Assembly: GCA_029721435.1 (NCBI GenBank)
Contig: CM056573.1
Span: 149,565,947-149,629,946, forward strand
From: Gymnothorax reevesii
Taxonomy: Eukaryota; Chordata; Actinopteri; Anguilliformes; Muraenidae
DNA: 64,000 nt
Direction: 5' to 3'
Part shown: positions 21,838-31,676 of the stretch, piece after piece
How the letters are laid out: each line of letters opens with the position of its first letter
Numbering within the stretch: position 1 is the first letter of the stretch
The notes under the pieces: generated by a model
Told to the model about the DNA's origin: nothing
The model's input: the letters and a program-made list of their open reading frames with translations, nothing else
Databases searched by the model: none
Position numbers and translations under genes: made by a program

Positions 21838-22020
21838 ACAGCATGTTTTGAAAAGTGTCCACCAGTAGCCATTTCTTCAGAGGCCTATGAAACCAATACC
21901 AGAGCGCACTTTTGCGACAAAATCTGAGATATCCATTATTTGGGCCAAAATGAACAAATAGACAAAGTTGAAGTAAAATCCAAGACCATGATGGCCGAGG
22001 TGAAAAAATGAAAATTTTAA
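21838..22020. repeat. Dispersed repeat, copy 1 (copy 2 at 25570-25722)
   Basis: Both copies share ATGTTTTGAAAAG, TCAGAGGCC, GAGATA, AAATGAACA and GACCATGAT in the same order and orientation, about 3.7 kb apart. The class is not assigned. They flank the region with the recurring 20-bp motif. Confidence 0.5.
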
Positions 22021-22049
22021 TTAACAGGTGCACCCGGCTGTGCATTTAG

Positions 22050-22345
22050 GGTGGCACAGTGGTTAGCACTACTGCCTCACAGCAAGTCGGTCGTGGGTTC
22101 GAATTTGGCCTGGGGCCTTTCTGTGTGGAGTTTGCATGTTCTCCCTGTGTTTGCGTGGGTTTCCTCCAGTTTCCCCCACCCACAAAAACATGCATTACAG
22201 GAACACTCCTACTAGTACCCCTCGTCAAGATACTGGCTTTAGAACTGGAGTTAGTGCCCGGGCACTGCTCTGTGGCTACCCACTGCTCCCAACTACAGGA
22301 TGGGTCAAATGCAGAGGACAAACTACCCCACGGAGTTCAATAAAG
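22050..22345 (+). mobile_element. tRNA-derived SINE
   Basis: The head has an RNA polymerase III A box (TGGCACAGTGG) and B box (GGTTCGAATTT), followed by the body TGTGGAGTTTGCATGTTCTC found in many fish SINEs. It ends in TTCAATAAAGCATATC. A second copy on the other strand is at 40349-40664. Confidence 0.85.
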
Positions 22346-22829
22346 CATATCTTCAGGGTTTTCCTGCATAGAGCTCCAATAAAGCGCCCCACATGATGTT
22401 CAAGAGGGTTTCTTTATTTCCAACACATAGTAGGGTGTACATCCGCCAAACTGGGCGCAATTCAAAACATCCAAAGGGTGTCTTTTTGACCTTTGTGTAG
22501 GGTCTTAAAACCAGAGAGAAAAATCTAAAGGGGCATTTTAGGAGAGGCCTATGACCATGAGGTATACGAGAGACAGAAAAAAAAATCCAAAATAAAAAAT
22601 CTCCCGGAAAAAAAAAATATTCCTGATGTCTGGGACTATTTTCATCAAAAAGCGTGACATAAAAACACATCAAATAAAATCAGATTTTTATACAATTAAT
22701 TTTACATTGTTATCTATTTATCATTAAAATAAACATCAGTTATGATGAGTACTTTCCCGGAAAACTAGTAAATTGATCGGGCATTGGGACTTCCCTTCTC
22801 AGCAACTCAATCAATAAAGCAATGCCGAC

Positions 22830-24860
22830 GCTACAGTAGTGTCCCATTATACGAAATAGGTAGCATCGGTAGAACCCTTGATGCACATCACGCAGGAAAA
22901 ATACAATTCATTTTCTTTTCCTCCATAGTAGTGAAAAAATATTGGAATAAATATACAAAAAGTAAAAAACCATAGCGAATAATTGTTTTTGTGATATTTA
23001 CAATATCATATTCACACCATGGCGTGGTGTCCAAGACGGAAAATGTAGCATCGGTACAAAACACGCACCGGTCTCAAAAAAAAGATTGCACCCGGCGACC
23101 TGGAGAGTTTGGATGCTACATGGACACCGTGTCACTGTAGTGTCCAAGTTCTGGTCTTTCAATTTGCAGCATCGGTTCATTTTCTAGGTTTCCTAGGTAA
23201 TTTTACAAAACCCAAAACCAGTGAAGTTGGCAGGTTATGTAAATCGTAGATAGCAATAGCTCGTTGAGGAATGTTGTTTTTAAACTGTTCGACAATCAGC
23301 TCACGCATTTGTCCACTAAGTGGTGACCCTCGCCCCATCCTTGATTGTGAATGACTGAGCATTTCAGGGAAGCTGCTTTTATACCTAATCATGGCGCCCA
23401 CCTGTTCCCAATTAGCCCGTTCACCCATGTGAGATGTTCCAAATAAGTGTTTGATGAGCATTCCTTAACTCTCTCAGTCTTTTTGGCCACTTGTGCCAGC
23501 TTTTTGGAAACATGTCACAGGCATCAAATTCCAAATGAGCTTATATTTGCAAAAAATTACAAAGTTTACCTGTTCGAACATTAAGTAACTTGTCTTTGCA
23601 GTGTATTCAATTGAATATAGGTTGAAAAGGATTTGCAAATCATTGTATTCTGTTTTTATTTACAATTTACACAACGTGCCAACTTCACTGGTTTTGGGTT
23701 TATATTTATTTGAGCACAAAGTTCATTATGATTTATCAATGTTCATTCAGAATAATGATTATTATTTTACAATTTATATGAAGCTAGTTTATATTTTACA
23801 TGATGTGTTTCATCATGCGTGGCATGAACATTAACTATATAAAGAATAATGTTGTTTTGTAACATTTTAAATATTATTACTACCTACCTCTTTTTGTATA
23901 TTTGAGTATTCAGAACATGACAATATTTATTCACATTAGCTCAGACCTCAGGGCCTAGATAGATTTCCAGTTTTTATGAAAAAAAATTGCACATGCATTC
24001 AAATTCTAGTTTGGATGCTACTGGATCCCATGTCCATGTAGCATCATTTATTATGCAATAACACTCTACAGCCTGTTGTTACAGTTGTCATGTGACATGA
24101 TTATGACATGCACACTGTGTCCACATAGCATAGGTAATTGTCAAATAGATACCAAGATTAAATTGTAGATAACTGCTTATTCTGCATACAGAAGTGGTTG
24201 CAAACCTTTTGTATTTTATCAGTGTATCAATATGGATTAAATCTTACATCTTTGCACATTATTCTTTACAGACATGGTGTCCATGTAGCATAGGTAAATG
24301 TTGAATACTGCCACTTTATGTTGGAATTTTATTTTGCATTTCTAATGGTTCTAAATGGTTGGTAACTTGTTTGTATTAATTTCATAACAATATAGAATGA
24401 ACCTTACATAAAATGGAACTCATATTACAGAAAACTAGATTTTGTTGTGGATTTATTCGGACACAGTGCCCATGTAGCATAGGTATGACTATTCAGTGGC
24501 ATTTGAAAGGCACTTTGAACAAACATTGAGTGATTATATGAGTTAAAATTCATAAATATCTGCTTTTAAGGGATGTCAACTTGTTGTGGATGACCACAAA
24601 CTAGTTATTTTCTTGTACTGTACCATTGAAATAAAAATTGGAGAGTTGATGACCATATTAAGGCAACCTGCAACCATAGATACCACAAACTCATGTATCC
24701 GTATTCCACTTTTACGGTTTGTGATGCTGTCTTTTGTTTAGTGTAATTAAAATGTATCCTAAAGGAGATTATTTCACCACAACACCATTAAGATTATGAA
24801 ACATTCTTTGTTTATAAACAGCCATCAATTCCTGAAATGGTGTCCATGTAGCATAGGTAT
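22830..24860. repeat. Recurring 20-bp motif, GTGTCCATGTAGCATAGGTA
   Basis: The motif or close variants occur near 24030, 24118, 24276, 24464 and 24838 in direct orientation, and inverted near 23111. Weaker forms with TAGCATCGGTA are near 22862 and 23045. Several spacings are near 160-190 bp or twice that. The sequence between copies is not obviously alike. It may be a decayed satellite or the conserved part of an unknown transposon. Confidence 0.5.
23206..23700 (-). mobile_element. Internally deleted Tc1 copy of the 15-kb family
   Basis: Both termini match those of 15033-16639 (ACCAGTGAAGTTGGCA and its mirror). The interior jumps from the left terminus to the part coding for the transposase N-terminus, so about 1.1 kb including the whole catalytic domain is gone. 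What remains has the QRAIA helix-turn-helix codons only. Confidence 0.85.
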
Positions 24861-26185
24861 TTTGGAAATGCTCAATCTGCAATGGCATCGCAACAAAGTT
24901 TTTCCTGAAAAAAATACAGAGTTCAGGTTTTCTTTTATGATAAAAGGGGTTGTTTGGCTAATCATAAATCATGTTCAACTGGATCGACAGCCATTCTGAA
25001 ATTCTGACTTCCATGTCACACTTTTGCTCCCAATTTTTGGAGGTACCCTAGAACATTTTAAACCAAAGAAAAACTAATTATTTTTACAACTTTTTAGGCC
25101 AGCTTTTTGGTGGGAAACAGGCCTATATACTGGATTTTTGGACTATAGTACTGTAAAAGAGGTCATTAGACCCTGCTCAGGTGCAAAGTGGTGTTAGGGC
25201 AACTTTCCCCGGGATGAGCCAGGCCCTTAAACTTGGGCTCTTTTCAGTTGCAACTAACTTTGAATGGGTTAATCTACTATGCCTAAGTTCTCTTTCCATT
25301 TTTTGATAGAAATGGCAAGAATCTACCGGAAATAAAAAGGTTCCTGGCATCAGTTGATCAATCCCTCCAACTATTAGCGAGTAATTAGGAATGAAAAAGT
25401 GGAAAATGTTTTTGTGAACCCAAACTTTGTCTTTGATTTCCATGGCATTCACCATTGATACTAGCAACCTTTCAGATTGTCGGCCTAGAGCAAGGTTCAT
25501 GTCAAGGATCAAGCCACCTTCCAGATCTGTATCTGTCAATCTGTCAGAGACCAAAGATATAAGACTTTCTACAGTATGTTTTGAAAAGCGCCCCCTACAG
25601 GCAACATTTTCAGAGGCCCATAAAATCCATCCAAAAATTGGAGATACGCATCATTTGAGTCCAAATGAACACATATACAAATTTAGAGAAAAACCTGAGA
25701 CCATGATAGCCCAAAAGGTACCTTAAGCATTTCCACTTGGCATGGAATGACCCAGTAGTGCATTAGTGCAATAGACTTGGCAATTAGGTTCAGACAAATC
25801 TATGCCGCAAGTTTGTCACATTTTTAATTTGATAATCAAACAAAATTAATTTAAAATAAAGTAATTCATCGCTCTTGATTTTGGTTACTTCTGAGTATCT
25901 AAATAGCCTAAGGTGGTAGCCGCAGCAGTTCCAAGAGCGATCGTTTCATCTTACACTATGGAAGAATATAACCCTATGAGCACTGAGGGAACTCACCGGT
26001 CATCATTTAAATGAAAAAAAAAAAAAAAAAAAAAAGACAATTTTAGATGCATAGTATGACGATACCCAAGGACAGGACAATGCACGAATACCGCAACGCA
26101 AGACAGTATCGAGCATTTGTCATAATTACCAATGTTCATTGATGATGATTTCATGAACACGTGATATACAATATATTCCGTATAT
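24860..26185. other. Unassigned stretch with one open frame and repeat copy 2
   Basis: A 125-codon open frame on the minus strand (25177-25554) has no similarity that I recognise, no start context support and lies beside a dispersed repeat copy (25570-25722). It is more likely chance or part of an unknown transposon than a host gene. An A-run is at about 26013-26035. Confidence 0.3.
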
Positions 26186-26389
26186 CAGGGCTATTCAACC
26201 ATGTCCAGAAAGGGCCGGTGTGGGTACTGGCTTTCATTCCAACCAAGCAGTTACACACCTGACACCACTAATCAACCCTAAGAGTCTTTGCTAATGAGCT
26301 TGATTAGAAGTATCAGGTGTGTAAGTGCTTGGTTGGAATGAAAGCCTGCACCCACACCGGCCCTTGCAGGACAATGTTGAATAGCCCTG
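26186..26389. mobile_element. hAT-type foldback MITE, 204 bp
   Basis: The termini are CAGGGCTATTCAA and, inverted, the same. Inverted similarity continues for about 75 bp on each side (GGGCCGGTGTGGGT, GCTTTCATTCCAACCAAGCA), so the element is almost wholly a hairpin. A perfect 8-bp target duplication, CCGTATAT, flanks it at 26178-26185 and 26390-26397. Confidence 0.92.
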
Positions 26390-26849
26390 CCGTATATATC
26401 AATATGACTATGATGTCTGTCCACAGGCCTAGTCCTTATAATTGTATCTAGAGCTTTACTGCACCCGTCGTCTCTTTCGCACTGCGATGACGTTCGGTAA
26501 CCGGCTTCTTGCCCGCTCTGACTCGGAACTGGATCCATCCAATCCCTACCACTTCTCCCTCACCAGCGTCGCAGGGGAGCTGGAACCCCTCGCAGAAGGC
26601 GAGCACCCACCCCAGACAGCTCGCCAATCAATCAATGGCAGGGCCAGACCTCTGACAGACTGTGCCACCCTGCTTCACCATTACCTGAGTGGGACACTAA
26701 TGAGCAGACCCACCTTCCAGCCTTTTTACGGGTTGAAACATGACCGTACAGGCAAAGATTAAAACACAAAACTATTACTACCATTTCTGTTAATAAGCTA
26801 GGCTAAATTTGCCACATCCGCGTTGGCAGACACTTCATTGTGGACGTTC

Positions 26850-27215
26850 TACAGGCTGTAATTTTTGACTGATTACTTTCATATTTGGTATGGACACGCC
26901 TTATGCTTAAGTTATGACACCTATCAATTTTGGTTGACAGTTATGGCCAAATAATGTGCAAATTTGTGGTAAGCCCCCGAAAGCCCGCTTCTACCCTTTC
27001 TTGCACATTATTTGGCCAAAACTGTCGCCATGGCAACCAAAATTGATAGGTGTCATAAGTGAAGTACAACACATGTCTATACCAAATATGAAAGTAATCG
27101 GTCAAAAATTACAGCCTATACTGTATCCACAAGGAAATCTGCATGTTTTGGCAGTAATTTGCATATTATTCTGTTACCATGGCAACCAAAATCACTTTGT
27201 GTCATAAGTGAAGTG
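26850..27215. repeat. Inverted repeat of about 110 bp with a third partial copy
   Basis: The arm at about 26858-26962 (TTTTTGACTGATTACTTTC to GCCAAATAATGTGCAA) recurs inverted at about 27000-27118, with about 40 bp between. A further direct partial copy of the second arm (CCATGGCAACCAAAAT and GTGTCATAAGTGAAG) is at about 27150-27215. No coding sequence; a foldback transposon or a rearranged repeat. Confidence 0.65.
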
Positions 27216-27233
27216 ACTACGGTAGCACAAGAG

Positions 27234-27684
27234 CGGTTACAGCATGTATGTGTCTGATTCTGGACAACAACCCAAACTGATCATGAAACGAGGGGTCCGA
27301 GACATGAGGATGCGGACAAGTTCCATTCGGCACCATCTATGTGAGCAACACGCGTGCGCACGGCCTCAACAGAAAACCCACTTTTTGCCCATTTACGCAT
27401 GGCTGCCCTTAGCAGGGTCGGTCAGGAACGGTCCCCATTTTCCACTCAAAGACAGAAACAGGGAAATTAAAAAAAAGAAATAGAGGCAGGTGCCCCCAGT
27501 CAGAAGTGAAGAGTTCCAACTCCTGTTGATGGGCAAAAAATGAGTTTTCTGTAGGGGCCGTGTGCACACGTTTTGCTCACATAGATGGCGTCTAACGGTA
27601 CTTCAGCTCACCCTCAATCATTTTGGAACCCTCATCTCATGATCAGTTCGGGTTGCAGTCTGGAATCTGTCATATACAGGCTGT
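27234..27684. mobile_element. Long-inverted-repeat MITE, about 450 bp
   Basis: The left arm (27234 to about 27392) and right arm (about 27528-27684) are inverted copies of about 140 bp, sharing GGTTACAGC at the ends, AACTGATCATGA, GCCATCTATGTGAGCAA (left has one difference) and TTTTTGCCCAT at the inner edges. Target duplication was not resolved. No coding capacity. Confidence 0.7.
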
Positions 27685-28370
27685 AACCAGTGCATGAAGC
27701 AATAAAAATCAAATCGATTCTTTCATTTGCTGCAAATACAGTACATACCTCACTGTTGCGTTTTTAATGGCGCCAAGTATATGTGCATTCCTGCCCACCT
27801 CAGTATGTGATATTGATTTATAGCCTTTGACACAAAAAAGTCCCTACCCATAATCTTTATCCCAAATCAACATAAACTACCCCTACTTCCAATGCATCTG
27901 ACCCACAGACTGCATAAAAGATGTACAATGCAACCATGACATCACCCATTGGTTTTAGCATACCATTTTAGGAAGCCTCAATTTTGGCAATTTCAACAGC
28001 GCCATTTTGTCATTTTGAAACTGGATATTTTGACGAGAGCGTGAACTGAAGAACCATGGAGGAGCGAGGGGTGGATCCGACTGTATTTGACGAGGTCCGG
28101 AGGACAGCCTCGCCCCTAAAGCATATCTGGTTTTATCCTTCATTCTAGTCTATTTGGGACCATAATTTACAAAAATGAACATCATGATAGATTGAAGGAG
28201 ACTTGAAACTTGCAATAGACACCATAAAATGATGCGGAGAATCATTATTGAAATAATAAATAAGGTGGGAAAGTAGGGTCATATTCTCATAGACTTCTTT
28301 AATATTTAACTTCTTTCTGCAACCACTGACGTCTCCATTTGCTGGCCATTAAATAGAATGCGTTTTTTAA
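27685..28370. other. Unassigned non-coding stretch
   Basis: No gene, structured repeat or transposon terminus recognised. Confidence 0.3.
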
Positions 28371-28521
28371 GATTTTTACCTTTATTTGACATTTAAGGAG
28401 AGACAGGAAGGCTAGGGATAAAATGCGACAAACGACCTTAGTCGGAATCGAACCCCGGTCGCCGCAAGAAGGACACTGCCTTTATGGCGCGCACATTTAG
28501 ACCGATTTGCCACCGGGGCAC
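28371..28521 (-). mobile_element. tRNA-derived SINE, second type
   Basis: Read on the minus strand, the head starts near 28521 with GCCCCGGTGGCAAAT, followed by a B box GGGGTTCGATTCCG (28448-28462), and the body ends in CCTTCCTGTCTCTCC. This is a common fish SINE layout and is distinct from the SINE at 22050. It is not a working tRNA gene because the tRNA part is degenerate. Confidence 0.75.
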
Positions 28522-29158
28522 CCTAATAGAAAGCAATTTTAAGAGATTTCCACATTGGCTTCACTTTTAAGACCCAGAGTGGAGTCTATCTTTTCATGCA
28601 GTCCATGGCCTGGAATACACTTGCTGAGTGACCGAACGGACGCGTACACAGTGTGCTTTGTGAGTGCACACACTTGCTGCAGCACAACGTGTCCAAAACG
28701 CATAGTATTGGAGGTCTCCACTAGAGGCAGACAGCAGCGTATCGGACCCTGAAATCGCAAAAACGGCAGGCGGTATTGCCCGGATATCGCATACACTGTC
28801 ACAATGGATTCGTTCGCACAAGCACCTCTAGCGGTCATGTGAATACTGCATCTCGCGCACGTGGCACATTACCTTGCGTCGAGATGAGCGACCTCTACAC
28901 TCACGAACGTAGAATACGCGTGGCGGCCATGATGCGTAAGCGCACGGGTCGTGAGCAGCAAGTAATGACCCAGATAGGATTAGCAATGTTAAGGTACTGG
29001 ATGTGATGATCACTCTGCTGCTAATTTTGATGTTTCATGGGAAGTTAAAAAGGTGTATTCAAAAACAAAAATTTTCCATTTTTGGCAAGCAAACTGGATG
29101 CGCTCATATCTAAGTGAAATAAAATGGGAGACACTCCTGGACTGAGTCTGTAAATGAG

Positions 29159-31263
29159 ATGTGGGAAAGATTTAAGGCAGTTTTACTCGAATCACAAAGC
29201 AGATTCATTCCAAAGGTATCCAAAAGTAAGCTGAAAAAGCAGAACTCTCAGTGGATGACCAAAAGTATTCGTAGGATTTTGAGGGAAAAGAAGAATGTTT
29301 ATGAGATGTACATAAAGGATAACAATGTAAACACTAAGGCTGAATACTGTAAAATGCGAGTTGAGGTCAAAAAAGAGCTGAGGAATGCTAGAAGACTGTA
29401 TGAAAGACAAATTGCAGAGGGGGGGAAAACTAACCCTAAGTGCTTCTTTCAGTACTGTAGCAGAAAAAGGAAAGTTAAAGAGCAGGTTTAGTGCATAAAG
29501 AATAAAAATGGATCGCTGCTATATGATAACAAGGATATTGCGGATGCCTTGAACAGTTACTTTGTTGAGAATTTTACCTCAGAGGGGGTCTTTATTTGGC
29601 CAGAGGGCATGTTATATGCTCAAGATTATTTCGCGGAAATTGAGGTTAGGGATAACGAAGTAATAGACAAAGTGCATAAACAAAAGGCAGAAAAGGCGGC
29701 GGGTCCTGTTGGCTGAAATCCTAGAGTGCTCAGGGAAGTTGGTGAGATCATCTTATAGTCGTTATCCACCATCTTCAGACAGTCTTTAGAAACTGGAGAA
29801 ATACCAAATGATTGGAAACAGGGCAATATAATACCAATATATAAGAAAGGGGACCATACCGAGCCAGGAAATTACAGGCCAGTCAGTTTAACTTGCATTG
29901 CGTGCAAAATATTGGAATCTATCATAAAAGATGAGCTGGACTTAATTCTTATTATTTGTTTATACTGGGATTCTGATTGAGAGCAAGCTTTCTTTTTCAA
30001 CGGAGCCCAGTAAAAGAAAAGAAAAAAAAAAAACACAGAAAACACCAAGTACAATAAATAAAAACAATGACTACATTACACATGTACATTCCTGTTTGAG
30101 GCAGCCAATAAAAGACATTTAAAACAAGCAATTGAAATAAGACTTTCCAACTTAAAAAAAAAACTGTTGAATCTTATTCCACTTCTGTGGAGCATAATAC
30201 ATAAAAGCAGTTTTGCCCAGTTCAGTGCACACCCTTGGGACATCTAAAACCAAAAAGTCAAGAGTGCGCAGACCATATTCCCCTTTCCTCATGTCAAGCA
30301 AACTGGTCAGATATCCAGGCAGTTTACCCAACAATGCCTTGTACATAAAAAGGCAACAATGTTGCTCCCTTCTCGTGGCCAACGTCTTCGAACATAACAG
30401 TATCTTGAGGGATAGCCAACATGGTTTTCGGAAGGGAAGGTCATGCCTGACAAACCTCCTAGAATTTTTTGAAGAGGCGACCAAGACTTATGACCAGAGC
30501 AGGGCTTATGACATCATATACTTGGATTTTCAGAAAGCATTCGAGAGAGTACCGCATAAGAGACTAATTTTTAAAATGAGCTCCATTGGAGTTACAGGAG
30601 GTATTCTGGAGTGGATTCAAAACTGGTTACAGGACAGAACACAGAGTGGTGGTCAGTGGTATCTCATCTGAGCTAGGTATACTGGGGAGTGGCGTCCCCC
30701 AGGGATCGGTGTTGGGGCCCCTGCTGTTCCTCATCTACATTAATGACCTTGATAGGAATATTGAGAGCATACTGGTTAACTTTGCAGATGATACTAAATT
30801 GGGGGGTTTGGCAAATAGTTTAGGGTACAATAAAGTGATTCAGGATGATTTGAATAGAATCCAGAATTGGGCAGAAATGTGGCAAATGAAATTTGATCTA
30901 GCAAAATGTAAAGTTGTACATGTACGTAATGAAAACATTAGACAGGATTACTTCATGGGAGGTTTAAAACTGGAATGTGCTGCATACAAGAAAGATCTGG
31001 GAGTGATTGTTGTCCAAACCCTCACAGGCTCTAGCCATTGTGTCGTAGCAGTTAAAAAAGCCAATCAGATGCTGGGATACATTGCCAAAAGTATTGAGGA
31101 CAAATCTAAGGAGGTGATGCTTCTTTTGTACAACACATTCGTCAGACCACATCTGGAGTATTGTGTTCAGTTCTGGGGACCATACTTTAAGAAACATATA
31201 GAGGCTCTAGAGAAAGTTCAGAGAAGAGTCACTAAGCTTATTCCAGATACTTATAAAAGATGA
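29159..31263 (+). pseudogene. LINE ORF2 reverse transcriptase, broken
   Basis: Visible in order: QWMTKSIRRILREKKN linker (29159-29490), AEKAAGP-type and GNYRPVSLT motif near 29870 with frameshifts and stops, QHGFRKGRSCLTNLLEF (30419-30470), YLDFQKAFERVPH (first catalytic Asp), GVPQGSVLGPLLFLIYINDL (30690-30750), FADDTKLGG (catalytic Asp pair) and the thumb region to 31263. There is a frame change near 30660 and stops upstream. The RT fold is recognisable but not translatable as one protein. Confidence 0.82.
29941..30390 (-). mobile_element. Antisense LINE 3' end nested in the CR1-type LINE
   Basis: The minus strand near 30380-30160 reads CCLFMYKALLGKLPGYLTSL, GLRTLDFLVLDVPR and YYAPQKWNKIQQ, the C-terminal end of a different LINE reverse transcriptase family. 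It separates two parts of the host LINE whose sequences are contiguous in relatives. Boundaries are approximate. Confidence 0.68.
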
Positions 31264-31676
31264 AAGCTACGAGAAGAGGCTGAAGATCCTTAATCTCTTT
31301 AGTCTTAGGAAAAGGAGACTTGAGTGATTTGATTGAAGTCTTTAAATATGTTAAAGGGATTAACAAAGTAAATTGTGTAGGATTCCTTCAACCAAGTGTT
31401 GTGAGTAGAACTCGGGGTCACAAATGGAAGTTGACCAAAGGTAAAATTTAGCACTGATATTCGGAAATATTTCTTCACCCAAATAGTAATTTCAATGTGG
31501 AATAGCTTGCCTGACCATATTGTTGAGGCAGAGACCTAGGGGGTTTTCAAGAGCAGGCTTGACTTAAAGCTAGATACCATTGACTCATTGAGTATCTGAA
31601 GGGATATATTCTCAATAGCATAAAGAAACTGGCGAGTCTAGTTGGGCTGAACGGCCTGTTCTTGCCATTCCTGTTA

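Larger units (their letters stand above)
29090..31676 (+). mobile_element. CR1-type LINE, ORF2 and 3' end, interrupted
   Basis: It starts in the segment between endonuclease and reverse transcriptase and runs through the RT domain to the 3' end near GGGCTGAACGGCCTGTTC (31645-31665). An antisense fragment of another LINE (about 29941-30390) is inserted before the QHGFRKGRSC segment. The 5' half is missing, the usual result of incomplete reverse transcription. Confidence 0.82.

Noticed and set aside
22050..22345. Possible tRNA gene
   Set aside because: A and B boxes are present but the body and tail are those of a SINE, and the cloverleaf is degenerate.
28776..29006. 76-codon frame and overlapping minus-strand frames at 28.5-29.0 kb
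   Set aside because: No family resemblance, no splice context and mutual overlap; chance frames.
30213..30671. 152-codon open frame
   Set aside because: It is a chimera of antisense LINE sequence and the RT of the host LINE, created by the nested insertion, not a gene.
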